Source: Ophiosphaerella korrae
Lineage: Eukaryota; Ascomycota; Dothideomycetes; Pleosporales; Phaeosphaeriaceae
Assembly (NCBI GenBank): GCA_028456385.1
Contig: JALNQF010000321.1
Coordinates: 1 to 47,871 of the forward strand
Direction: 5' to 3'
Length of the DNA: 47,871 nucleotides
Both the position numbers and the translations under genes were made by a program. The notes beneath the pieces were generated by a model that was not told the DNA's origin, made no database searches, and saw nothing but the letters and a program-made list of their open reading frames with translations. The stretch's first letter is position 1. Each line of letters opens with the position of its first letter. This document shows, one piece after another, positions 36,179-46,930 of the stretch.

Positions 36179-36609
36179 TATTATAGGTATATTAAGAGAA
36201 ATCGAGATAGAACTAATTAGTCTTAACTTAAGTACTAACAAAGTATAAGATAAGTAGAGTAGTAACTTAAATTAGAAAATAACTTATAACCTAAATACGT
36301 AAAACGTAAAGTAATTTATAAATATATATAATAGATTAAAGTAATCTATAAATATATATAATAAATTAAAGTAATCTATATAGTTATATAAATAGATTAC
36401 TAGAAGTATATAGTTAGTAAGAATATATATTATTAAGATAGTATTAGTAATTTAATCTTTTAACTATAGAACGCTAATACAAGATAATTATAAGATATCT
36501 TCTATTATTTATAGTTATTATAGATTACTATATAAACTTTTACTATTACTCTCTAATCTACTAATACCCTAGAAGGGCTACTATAGTTAATAATAGGCAA
36601 CCTATTATA
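36179..36609 (+). repeat. 3' LTR of element A
   Basis: This 431-bp LTR is identical in length to 8317-8747 and carries the same 30-bp repeats (about 36313-36397). It ends cctattata and is followed by attta (36610-36614), matching 8312-8316, which closes the A insertion in R. Confidence 0.94.
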
Positions 36610-36614
36610 ATTTA

Positions 36615-39600
36615 ACTCCTAATATTAGATCTATTAATTTAGGTAGCTTTATAACAAAGTTTATTATAATAACTCTTTAGAGTTATTTTAGTACTTTAAC
36701 TAGTTATAACATTTTATATAGTATATATATACTATACTTAGTTTTATAATAATCTATATAATCTTACTATACTTTTCTTACTAGTTATCTTACTTTTAAT
36801 ATATAATAATATTATAATAATCTATCTAGTATTTTATTAATACCTTAGTATCTATATACTAGTAGTTTATAAAACTATTATATAAACTCTCTTTATATTT
36901 TATTTAGAATATATATTCTTCTATAAGCCTTTATATATCCTTTTTAGATCTTAAGTTTTTCTATTTCTTTAGAAGCTTTTTTTATTTTTTTCTAAATCTA
37001 TTTATCTAGCCTACTACTTTTTCTTTTAAGTATTATAGCTATTTTAAATATCTTAAAGACTAAATATCTATTTTTATTCTTAACTAAAATTATACTAGTA
37101 GTATTTACTTCTTCTTTTAAATTTAGTCTTCTACTTAAGGCGTCTATAAATTAGTTATTTTTACCTTTAGTATATATAATTTTAAAGTTAAATATAAATA
37201 AGAATTTCTACTATCTTATATAGCGTTATTAAAAGTTTTTATTTAGTATAAATCTTATAAGATTTCTATAGTTTATATAGACCTTTATTTAATACTTTAC
37301 TTTTTATAAATATACTCTCTATTATTTAAATACTTTATAGATTACTAGTATTTCTTTATTATAAATTAGGTAGTTAAACTCTACTAGCTTTATTTTCTAA
37401 AAAAAGTATTAACCTAAGTATTCTTACTTTATAATGTAGTCCTTTTATATTAGTACTATTCTATAGACTAAGTTTAATACGTCTATTTTTACTATTACTA
37501 GTAGTTCTAGGTTATATATTCTAATAACTAGATTTTCTATAAACTTTTATTTAATCTAGTTAAATATCTTATTATATTCTTAAGTCTATTTAAATAGTAT
37601 ATCTTTTTTTATAAGTTTTATTAGTAGTTCTATTAACTTAGACTATCTTACTATTAATATTCTATAAAAGTTTACTAGCTTATAAAACTATTATACTTCT
37701 TATAAGTTCTTTAGTATTAGCTATTCCTAGATTACTATAATCTTATTAGAGTTAATCTATATTTTTCTAAGTTCTATAATAAATCTAAGGAAATCTATTT
37801 CTTTTATATAGAACTTATAATTCTTTATCTTAAAGAATAATTTATTCTATACTAGTTTTTCTAGTACCTTATATACATATTATATACGTTCTTCTTCTAT
37901 TTCTAAGAATATAAAGATATTATCTAGATATATAAATATAAATACGTTTAAGTACTTTCTTAAGATAATATTAATTCTTTTTTAGAATACTACTAGTATA
38001 TTTATTAATCTAAAGGGTATAACTATTTATTTAAATAGTCTATATTACGTTCTAAACGCTATTTTCTATTTATTACTTTTTTTAATTCTAATCTAATAGT
38101 AAGCGTTCTAAATATCTAGCTTTATAAAGATTTAAGCTTTTTATAGTCTATCTTATACCTTGTTTATATATAGTAAAGGGTATTAGTTTTTATTTATAAT
38201 TATATTTATTTTTTATCTCTTTTTTATCTATAAAGATAAGTTTTTATACTACTAAAGATTAAGATTCTTATATCTATTTTTTTCTTATTACGCTTTTAAT
38301 AAATACTTACTTAATCTTTAATTCTTTTTTAGTTTTTTAATAAACTAGGCTCTAGCCTATATTCTTTCTATTCTCTAAGTTTATTACTAAGTCCTATAGC
38401 TAATATCTTAGAAGATAGTTATCTAGTTTAGTAAGCTACTTCTCTTATTTCTTATATTCTTCTAGGAATTCTCCTTTATATATATTTATATTAGCTTTTA
38501 ATATATCTTTCTTAAAGTAACTAATTTTCTCTATTCTCCTATTAATCTTTAGGTTAGTTATCTATAACTATAGTATACCTAATATTATATCTTATTTATT
38601 ATTAATTAATATTATATCTATAACTATATTTTTAATTTCTAACTCTTCTAGTCTTAGTATAAAGGGTACTATTTTAAAACTAATAGGTTTCTAGAATAGT
38701 TTTCCTTTAATTATACTTAGTTATTAAGGGTTTTTCTTTATTATATAGTGTATTCCTTATTTTTCTATAAACTTCTTTAATATAAAGTTTCTTATAGCTC
38801 TACTATTAATTATAACTTATTGTTTTTTTCTTTTAAAGGTACTTTATTTTATAATATAAAAGCTTATTATACTTTCTAGCCTTTTATACTTAGGTTATTC
38901 TTTAAATTATCTATTTTTCTAAAGCTCCTATCTTACTTTATATTTATAATTTTTATCCTTTAGGTATTTATTATATATATATTTATACTATAGCTTTCCT
39001 TAAACGTATTCTTTATAAAGCTTAGGTCTTAGTCTAATTAATATATATTCTTTATTTAGTATTTTAATTATTTTTTAACTTTAAATACTATTTTTTAGAA
39101 TAACCTTTATATAGTTATATCTTTCTTTTTATATTAGTTATATATAGTTTTATACTTTTAATTCTCTATATAAGTAGTAGTTTATATTTAAATATAATAC
39201 CTAGGATATCTTAGAATATACTAGATATTCTAGGATTATTCTCTTATTATCCCCTACCTAGTACTTATCTATACTAGGTCTTATTATTACTAGAATATAG
39301 TATACTACTAGTACTTATAGTATATAAGCTTTATTAATCTATTACTTTTTTTTTATAAAGTATTACTATTCTCTTTATATAAGTATTCTTCTTACTATAA
39401 TTATATATTACTCTTTCTATTTTTAGAATATTATAAATTTTATTACTTTAGGATTATATTCTTTCTAGTCTTTATATACTTCCTCTATACTTTTAACTAG
39501 TAAGTATTTTTAAATAAACTTTAATTCTTTATTTTAATATACTATATTTATTATTATATAGCTATTATAACTATATATATTTAACTAGGCGTACTCTATA

Positions 39601-39880
39601 CCTCTTATATTAACTTATCTTTTATCTCTTTATAGTTCTTTAGAGGAGACTATAGTAGTTTCTTTATCTAGTACTAGTCTTTTAGCCTAAATTAATAGAG
39701 TCTAAAGCTTTTCTCTTTCTAAGTCTTATATTAGTAAGTCTATTATACGTTTTATTTCTTTAAGCTATACTTAGGTTTTATTTTTTTTATTACTACTACT
39801 CTATTTTTCTATAAGAACTATTTTACTTTCTACTTTCTAGAAAAGTATATATAGTAGTTATTATTATAATAAAAGGTTTA
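36615..39880 (-). pseudogene. R pol remnant: protease to integrase N-terminal part
   Basis: Read right to left: linker (about 38850-39880), protease relic at about 38775-38820, RT (about 37700-38240) with the YLDN-type active site at about 37905-37945, RNase H (about 37100-37700), and the start of integrase to 36615. The remainder of integrase is at 8316 and below. It is collinear with B 11100-14330 on the other strand. Frames are closed by TAA/TAG on the - strand. Confidence 0.86.
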
Positions 39881-41086
39881 ATTAAGTGTTATATACTATA
39901 TTTCTCTTATTACTACTACTTTTTCTTATAGCTCTACTTCTACTTTAAGTACTTCTTTCTTACTTTTAGTTGTTTTTAACTTAGCTTCTTTATCTTTCTT
40001 AAGGTTTTTACTTTTATAGTCTTTTATAAAGTATTTTAGTATCTTATATTTATAGTATACTATATCCTTTTTCTATTTTAACTAATAATCTTTTATATAG
40101 TAGCCTTTTATACTATAGTTAAAGTATATAAAGTTTTTCTTTTTCTTTTTCTTTTTCTTTTTATTAGCGTTAAAGATTATAGAGTCTCTAATATTATAGT
40201 TATTAGATTGTCTCTAATACTTATTTAACTTCTATTCTTAGAGATTATTATCTACTTATATTACTTATCCTTTTAGAGCTTCTAATATCCTTAGTTTCTC
40301 TATCTAAATTATCTTATATTAGATTACTTTACTAAGTCTTTATTTAAACCTTAATATTAGAGATAGTTTATTTTAGTCTATATTTTAAGATTATTATTTA
40401 AACTATAATATATATTCTAGAATACTTTTATATTACTTAATTCTTTTAAGATTTTCTTTAGCTTATTAGGTAATATCTATATCTCTAAATACTACTCTTA
40501 TTTACTATATAAATTATTTGTAACTTCTAAAGATAGCTATTATCTTATCTTTTTTTATCTCTAGGGCTTATAGTATATAATCTATCTAGTAAAGTTAAAA
40601 CTATCTTATTATATCTTCTCTAAAATATAGTTAAATATATACTACTTTCTTTTCTTCTATATTAATATAAATTACTTATTTATCTATCTAGAGTTATATA
40701 AGTACTAATAATAGTCTTAGCTTCTTTTTTATTCTATTAAATTTCTTAAGTATAAGTATTTTAAGTAGCTTCTTTATTATACTTATCTTTAGTCTTTTAG
40801 TAATTTATTCTATTTAGTTCTAACTTACTATAATAGCTTTAATGTAGGCTTTATTTTAGTTAATATAGTCTTATAGTTTATTATTCTACTTTTCTAAGGT
40901 ATTAATTATTAGTTATATATCTCTTTTCTTAGTAATTAGGTTATTTAAGTATATCTTAACTACTACCTAGTTAGTTCTATCTAACTTATAACTACTTAGA
41001 AGTACTTTACCTCTTTTCTTAGTTAAGCTTTCTACTATTATATTAGCTTAGACTATATATTACTTATACTTTACTTATTTTAATAA
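39880..41086 (-). pseudogene. R gag remnant with two zinc knuckles
   Basis: This matches B 9886-11100 in reverse. The knuckle relics lie at about 40018-40060 and 40090-40145. Next to them a ttttcttt-type hexamer array at about 40131-40166 (Lys/Glu-coding on the - strand) is longer than in A or B, a small slippage expansion. No start codon survives. Confidence 0.8.
40131..40166. repeat. CTTTTT hexamer array in R gag
   Basis: Four to five tandem ctttttc-type units lie in the Lys-rich stretch ahead of the zinc knuckles (element sense: - strand). The equivalent tract in A (about 16919-16940) is shorter. Confidence 0.7.
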
Positions 41087-41100
41087 CTAAATTAGTAAGG

Positions 41101-41558
41101 TATTATATAGTTACCTATTATTAACTATAAGTAATTACTATAAGTATTAGTAGATTAAGAGTTAATAAAAAAAGTTTATATAGTAATTAAGTAATAGGCT
41201 ATAAATAGTAGAGATTTATATAATATTAAGTATTATTACTCTTAGTTAAAGATTAGATTACTAATACTATCCTAATAATACGTATTACTATAAACTATAT
41301 ACTTATACTAATCTATTTATATAACTTTATAGATTACTTTAATCTATTTTTATATATTTATAGATTACTCTAATCTATTATATATATTTATAGATTACTC
41401 TAATCTATTATATATATTTAGAGATTACTTTATATTATATATTTAGGTTATAGGTTATTTCTTAATCTAGGTTATTACTCTACTTATCCTATACTCTATT
41501 AGTACTTAAGTTAAGACTAATTAGTTCTATCTTAATTTCTTTTATTATACCTATAATA
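41101..41558 (-). repeat. 5' LTR of element R
   Basis: This 458-bp A-type LTR is in reverse orientation. Three copies of the roughly 30-bp repeat lie at about 41327-41430, one more than the partner LTR (6236-6664), which explains the 29-bp length difference. The element-sense stretch ccttactaatttag (41087-41100 reversed) adjoins it in the primer-binding position. Target duplication attat follows at 41559-41563. Confidence 0.9.
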
Positions 41559-41563
41559 ATTAT

Positions 41564-44030
41564 ATACTACTATATAGGATTAAGAGAAGTATATTATAAA
41601 ACTCTAGAAATAGCTAAATTTAGACTAGATTAACTAATCTAGAAAACTACCTAGTTAGTATAAGCTATATTCTTCTTTAAATTTAATAATATTAGCCTTA
41701 AACTATAATAAAACTTATAGCTATATAATATCTACTTTTAAAAAAAGCTATAACTCTAGCTTAAAAAAGCTACTAGTCCTACCCTTAGTATCTATAATAG
41801 CTTTACTAATTTTTAAAAAATAATCTTAATATTAGAAAATAAAGTAAATAATTATAACCTAAATATAAGCTTTAAGTAAACCTAACCTTATACTCTAGCG
41901 CTAATAAGAGCTAAACTAAGAGCGTAGATATAAAATATTAAAGAAGAACTAGCTATAACTATATAAGAACTAGAACACTATTAACTATAACTAGAAAGTA
42001 TATTTAAAGGAATATACCTAACTAATAAAAAGGCTACTTTAATTAAAACTAAGAACTTTAAAATAATTTTATACTTAGGCTATAAAAAGATTAGTATTAA
42101 GAAGGTAGACTATACTACTTATAAATAAATAAAAGCTACTAGATTTAAGATACTTACTTATACTATAAACTACTATATAGCTACTTATATAGTAATAGAT
42201 ATTAAAATAGATTTAGAAATAGAGGACTAATTTTTTAAATATAACTCCTAACTAGATATAAAGCTAGAACTAGAGCTTAACTTAGACTAGGATTTAGAAA
42301 ATAATATTCTCTAAGCCTAAAGCCTTAACCTAGAGATTATATAAACTAGAAGAACGTAATTTACTACTAAAGTATAACTCTTAGTATAGCTATATTATTT
42401 ATACTTACTTATAGAATATAAATAGTCTAGTATAAGAAACTACTAACTAACTTAATTAGAGCTAAGCTAAACTAATTCTTATTTACTAGCTTCTTAAGTA
42501 AAAACCTTATAGTACTTTATATAGCTAGAACCTTAGCTAATAATAGAGCTAATATAAACTTTATTTACTAAAAATTTACTTAGAAGACTATAAAATTATA
42601 AACTATCTAGCTACTTTAACTTATTATCTATAAAGGATATAATAGTTCTTTATTTAAGTCTATTACGTACTAAGTTAAGTTTTACTTAGAAGTAAGTATA
42701 TATATTAAATAGACTTCTACTTATATTATTAAAAATATAAGCTAATTTATCTTTATTCGAAGATTTTTATAGCGTAAAGCTTATACTATTAAACCTAACT
42801 ACTATAATAGAATATTATTATTTTCTAATATTTACTACTAATAGTGCTACTAGATAACTAATAAAATCTTCTTAGTAGTATACTATAGTATACTTAGATA
42901 TTACTTTACTATAGCTTTAAAGAAGCTAGTACTTAAACTATTATCTACTCTTATAAAACTTCTAAGTAAGTACTATAATAAGTATAAATAGAACGTATTA
43001 ATAAATATTTAAACTATTAGTTATTATATAATTAAGGCTTTTACTAGAAAAAGTAGATATATACTTATAGTACTTTAGATAAAATACTACTACTAGTATA
43101 CTACTATAAAGTAGCTAAAGAAGTAAATTATATATAATTTTATAAACTACTAGCTATAGTAAAGCTTAAGGATATCTTATTTATAAAACTACTCTAACTA
43201 TATTAAGACCTAATACTTTATTTTAATAAGAAAGCTACTAAAGAACTTTTTTCTTATAAGCTATATAACCTAGAAATTACCTTTAAGCTTAGTATAAAAA
43301 TTCTAGACAATAAACTTTACTTCTTTACTAGAAAATAAGATAAAGTAATCTAGATATATATCTAAAAAATAAAAAGTAAAAGCTTTATTAGTAAATATAG
43401 CTCTTTAGCTAAGAATAACTTACTATTTATAGCTAAACTAGGTAGTAGCTTATAAGTTTATATATACTACTATAAGCTTAATAAATCTACTATTAAAGAC
43501 TAGTATTTTATTCTATTTATAAGAGAAATACTAGCTTAAATAAAGTAAAGATTTTTTCTAAATTTAATAAAATATATATCTTTTACTACTTATATATTAC
43601 TTTAAATTTAGAATAGCTAACTACTTTTATTACTTACTTTAGTATATATACTTATAAAGTAGTACTTTTTAGCTTTACTAACGTACTAGCTACTTTCTAG
43701 TATACTATTAACTTAGCCTTACTAGAATATTTAAATTACTTCTATACTATATATATAAATAATATCTTAGTATACTCTAATAATAAAATAGACTATATCT
43801 AGTATATTTATAAAGTACTTAAATAACTAAAAGAGTAAAGCTTCTATCTAGACTTTAAAAAATCTAGCTTTTATACTACTTTAGTTAAGTTTTTAAGTAT
43901 AATTATTTTTAATAAAAGAATTATAATAGATCTTTCTAAAGTTAAAGCTATCTAAGAGTAAGAAATACTAAAGACTTCTAAAGAAGTCTTAGCTTTTTTA
44001 AGCTATACTAGATTCTTCTAGTACTTTATT
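41564..44030 (+). pseudogene. H gag end and pol remnant up to RT
   Basis: This continues H after R. The first roughly 1.7 kb (gag end, protease) has no motif I can name with confidence. RT begins about 43250. A GLQVYIYYYKLNKSTIKDQY stretch (gypsy RTs: RVCVDYRxLNxxTIKDRY) lies at about 43447-43515. The active site at about 43765-43795 reads YINNILVYS, where intact copies have YIDDILVYS. The end of RT, near 44000, has VLAFLSYTRFFQYFI (gypsy FLGxxxxYRRFI). It is broken by TAA/TAG and cut at 44030 by the solo LTR. Confidence 0.83.
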
Positions 44031-44434
44031 TACTATAGGGGTAACAAGAGAAATTAAGATAGAACTAATTAGTTTTAGCTTAGATACTAACAAAGTATAA
44101 GATAAGTAAAGTAATAACCTATAGGATAATAAACTTAATTAGGAAACTAACTATAATAGAGATACGTAATAAATTAATAAATTTATAATTTTAGTAAATA
44201 TAAAGTTGCAAAGTACTAAAAAGAAACTAAGTATATAGTTAATAGTAATACGCATTATTAGGATAGTATTAGTAATCTATTCTTTAACCTAGAATACTAA
44301 TACTTAATATTATATATATAAATTAAGTATTGTTTATAGTTATTACTAATTATAATATAAACTTTAGTTATTAACTTCTAATCTACTAAGCCTTTAGTAG
44401 TTACTTATAGTTAATAATAGGAGACCTTATTATA
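44031..44434 (+). repeat. Solo LTR of family 1 in H
   Basis: This 404-bp LTR starts tactatagg and ends cttattata, with ttatt on both sides (44026-44030 and 44435-44439). It is a B-type LTR like those of B, C and D's neighbours in family 1. There is no internal sequence, so it arose by recombination between the two LTRs of a full element. It separates RT from RNase H of H; removing it restores a continuous FI...IKDY segment. Confidence 0.92.
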
Positions 44435-46516
44435 TTATTAAGGATTACTTAAGCTTTACTTTACTACTTACTAAGTTAATTAAGTTTAAAGTTATTACTA
44501 AACTTACTAAAAAAGATAGGCTACTTCTTTAATAGACTTAGTATAAGCATTTTATAATTACCTAAGAATCTATAAATACTTTTAATAAACTAAAAGCTAC
44601 TTTTTAGCTAAAAGTAGTCTTACTTTACTTTAACCTATTAAAACTAATTTATATCTAAACTAATACTTTAGAGTAAGCTTTAAGTAGATTAATAAGCTAA
44701 CTAAACTAAAATAGAATCTAATAGCTAGTTAGCTTCTTTTTAAAAAAATATACCTTAGTAGAATATAATTATAATATCTATAATCTAGAACTTATAGCTA
44801 TAATCTAAGTATTTAAAAAGTTAGAACTAGAGCTTATAGGTAGTCTATATAATCTATATTATAATAAACTACTATAATTTAGAAACCTTTATAATAACTA
44901 AAAAGCTTAATTACTACTAGACTTACTAGTTAGTATTCTTATCCTAATTTAACTTCTATATTAAATATATACCTAGTAATATAAAGAAAGTTATAAACGC
45001 CTTAAGCTACTAACTATAGAATTACTTTATAGATAACTCTAATCTATATGTATTAAAAGCTAACTAAATTATCTTAAGCTTATAAGTTTTAGATCTAGGC
45101 GTAAAACCTATACTAAATATAGTAATTTATACTCTAAGCTTTATAGACTTATAAAAGCTAAATAGATTTATACTAAAATAAGTTACTATAGTATATACTT
45201 ACTTTTACTATATTATAGAAATTAAACCTAAATTAGTAAACTTACTAGAAGATTTTCTACTACTCTATACTAAAAAACTAGACCTAGAACTCTTACTATA
45301 TATTATTAACTTACGCCTAATAGAAGAATTACTAGATATAGCGTACTTAGAAAACTATATAGCCTAAGCTATATTTACTACTATAGATAGTAGATAATAA
45401 AAACTATTAAAAGCTTTCTATAAAATAGAATACTACTTTTTAAATACTAATATTAGCTTTACTAAATTAGAGAAAAAAAGTACTTTTAAGTTAATAAAAA
45501 ATATTTATATATATTCTTAAACGCCTATCTATACTACTAAATTTTTAATTTATACTATAACTATTAGTTAGTAAGCTATAAAAAACTTTATAGTATACTA
45601 CATCTAATATATAAGTACTATTATTAGCTTAAAATACTTTAAGCTATTAAGTAATTTTATAATATATACTTAATCTACTACTATAAAAAGAGCTTATAAG
45701 ATAGTAAACTTAGTTACTTATAACTTATACTAATTCTTTATATACTCTAGACTAATATCTTAGTAGACTATATTTATACTTTACTAGCTAGTAAAAATAG
45801 TAACTAGATTTATAAATATATCTTAGTAATTTACTACTACTTTATAAAAAGATAATATTTTTTCTCTTATAAGTTTCTAAAACTTAAAAAAGCTACTTAA
45901 TATTTTATATCTATATTAAAGCTTTCTAGAGTCTTAATAAATATTATATCTAATATAAAGATAACTTTTATTAGCTAATTCTAGTACTACGTATATAAAC
46001 GCCCCTATATTATATTAAAGCTGTTAACTACTTACTACTTAGAAACTAATAGCTAAACTAATTAAGTAAATTAAGCTTTAGAACTCTTTCTAAAGTAATA
46101 TATTACCTATATATAAGATAACTAGGTAGCCTAGTTATATATAGCTAAGTTCTAAGTAAATAATACTATTAATATATTTATTAAGATAACTCTATTTCTT
46201 ATAAATCTAGAGTATTACTTTTATAGTAGTATATACTTTAGTAAAAATAATAAAGACTAACTAAACCTAGCTTAATATAACTAATGTATATAAGCTAATA
46301 AGCTACTTAATACTTATAGTAACTTAGTAGCTTACTTTAAAGAAAAAATACTCTAGTTATAATAAAAGTAAGTAGCTTAAGCTAATACTTTTTACTAAAG
46401 TAAACTAGTATATAAAGTTAGTAACTAAGCTTATATTAGTATAGCTAATTAGAAAACTACTTACTTTAAAATTAAACTACTAATAAGTAAGCCTATACCT
46501 TATTAAGAGAGTTATA
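44435..46516 (+). pseudogene. H pol remnant: RNase H and integrase
   Basis: The beginning reads KLTKKDR (about 44500), the linker between RT and RNase H. RNase H ends in a YIKYIPSNIKKVINALSY stretch at about 44950-45010 (gypsy HIPGxxNxVADALSR). Integrase follows. Its C-terminal half is readable at about 46060-46510, with IAKFQVNNTINISIKITLF (family AEFAYNNxxxxSTGxSPF) and, at the end, ISIANQKTTYFKIKLLISKP. The sequence is cut at about 46516 by the Tc1-like element, so chromodomain and 3' LTR are missing or lie beyond the window. Confidence 0.83.
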
Positions 46517-46930
46517 GAGGGGTGCAAAAAATAAAGTGTAATTATTTTTTTAACTTTTTTAAAAGTATTATAACTTCTTTAATATAATAGCTATAACTAT
46601 AAACAATATATATTTTTAAAGAGAAAATTTTGTTCTTCTAGCTTATATAAAAATCTAGAGCTTAGTAAGTATACCTTAGCTATAGTAGCTTACTAAAATA
46701 GGGGTATCTTTTTTAGCTATATTTAAAGGCTTATAACTTTTTATTTTTAGTATCTTTTTTCCTCTATTTTATTTATAATAATTATCTATATAAAATCTAT
46801 AGCATACTAGCTTTATAGATATATTGTATTACTATATTAATATTTATAAAGAAACTTGTTTTTTTTTTATTTTAGTTAATAAATAAATATTTGATACGAC
46901 TAATACTTAGTCTAATAGCCTTTAGCTATT
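46517..46930. repeat. Terminal inverted repeat and 3' non-coding part of a Tc1-like element
   Basis: It begins gaggggtgcaaaaaataaag next to TA (46515-46516), a form common for ends of fungal Tc1-like transposons. The region up to the C-terminal codons of the transposase relic (about 46930) has no ORF. It keeps clearly more CA and TG (gtgcaa, agtgta, agcata, ttgtat, aacagcc) than the rest of the window. The other terminal repeat lies beyond the right edge, so its sequence cannot be compared. Confidence 0.7.

Larger units (their letters stand above)
8317..36609 (+). mobile_element. Element A: family-1 chromovirus interrupted by B, C and a MITE
   Basis: A is flanked by attta at 8312-8316 and 36610-36614. 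Its own sequence is 8317-9419, 16655-20370, 20613-21689 and 35496-36609, roughly 7.0 kb, matching the family length. Insertions: B in gag (TSD acaag), a MITE-like element in integrase (TA), and C in the chromodomain (TSD actac). LTRs are equal in length. Every coding segment is full of TAA/TAG, so A was silenced by RIP like the others. Confidence 0.93.
6236..41558 (-). mobile_element. Element R: complete family-1 chromovirus, reverse orientation, split by A
   Basis: R occupies 6236-8316 and 36615-41558, about 7.0 kb once the insertion is removed. It is flanked by attat on both sides. The split lies in the integrase region. The junction sequence cleanly rebuilds the family consensus when A and one attta copy are deleted. 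Order along the - strand: 5' LTR (41101-41558), gag, protease, RT, RNase H, integrase, chromodomain, a 3' region and 3' LTR (6236-6664). All coding frames are broken. Confidence 0.93.
5207..46516 (+). mobile_element. Element H: oldest Ty3/gypsy element, host of the whole nest
   Basis: H is present in three pieces: 5207-6235 (gag-like), 41564-44030 (gag end to RT) and 44435-46516 (RNase H and integrase). The first gap is element R with attat at 6231-6235 and again at 41559-41563. The second gap is a solo LTR with ttatt at 44026-44030 and 44435-44439. The rejoined order gag, RT, RNase H, integrase is that of Ty3/gypsy elements. Its 3' end is cut inside the end of integrase by the Tc1-like element at 46517, and no LTR of its own is recognised. 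It differs clearly in sequence from families 1 and 2. Confidence 0.85.

Noticed and set aside
36047..36241. A 64-codon ATG-started open frame on the - strand
   Set aside because: It is antisense across the 3' region and LTR start of element A. It has simple hydrophobic, Leu/Ile/Ser-rich composition, no ribosomal or promoter context in a fungal genome, and no matching intact frame in the sister copy R. It is the chance gap between stops in AT-rich DNA.
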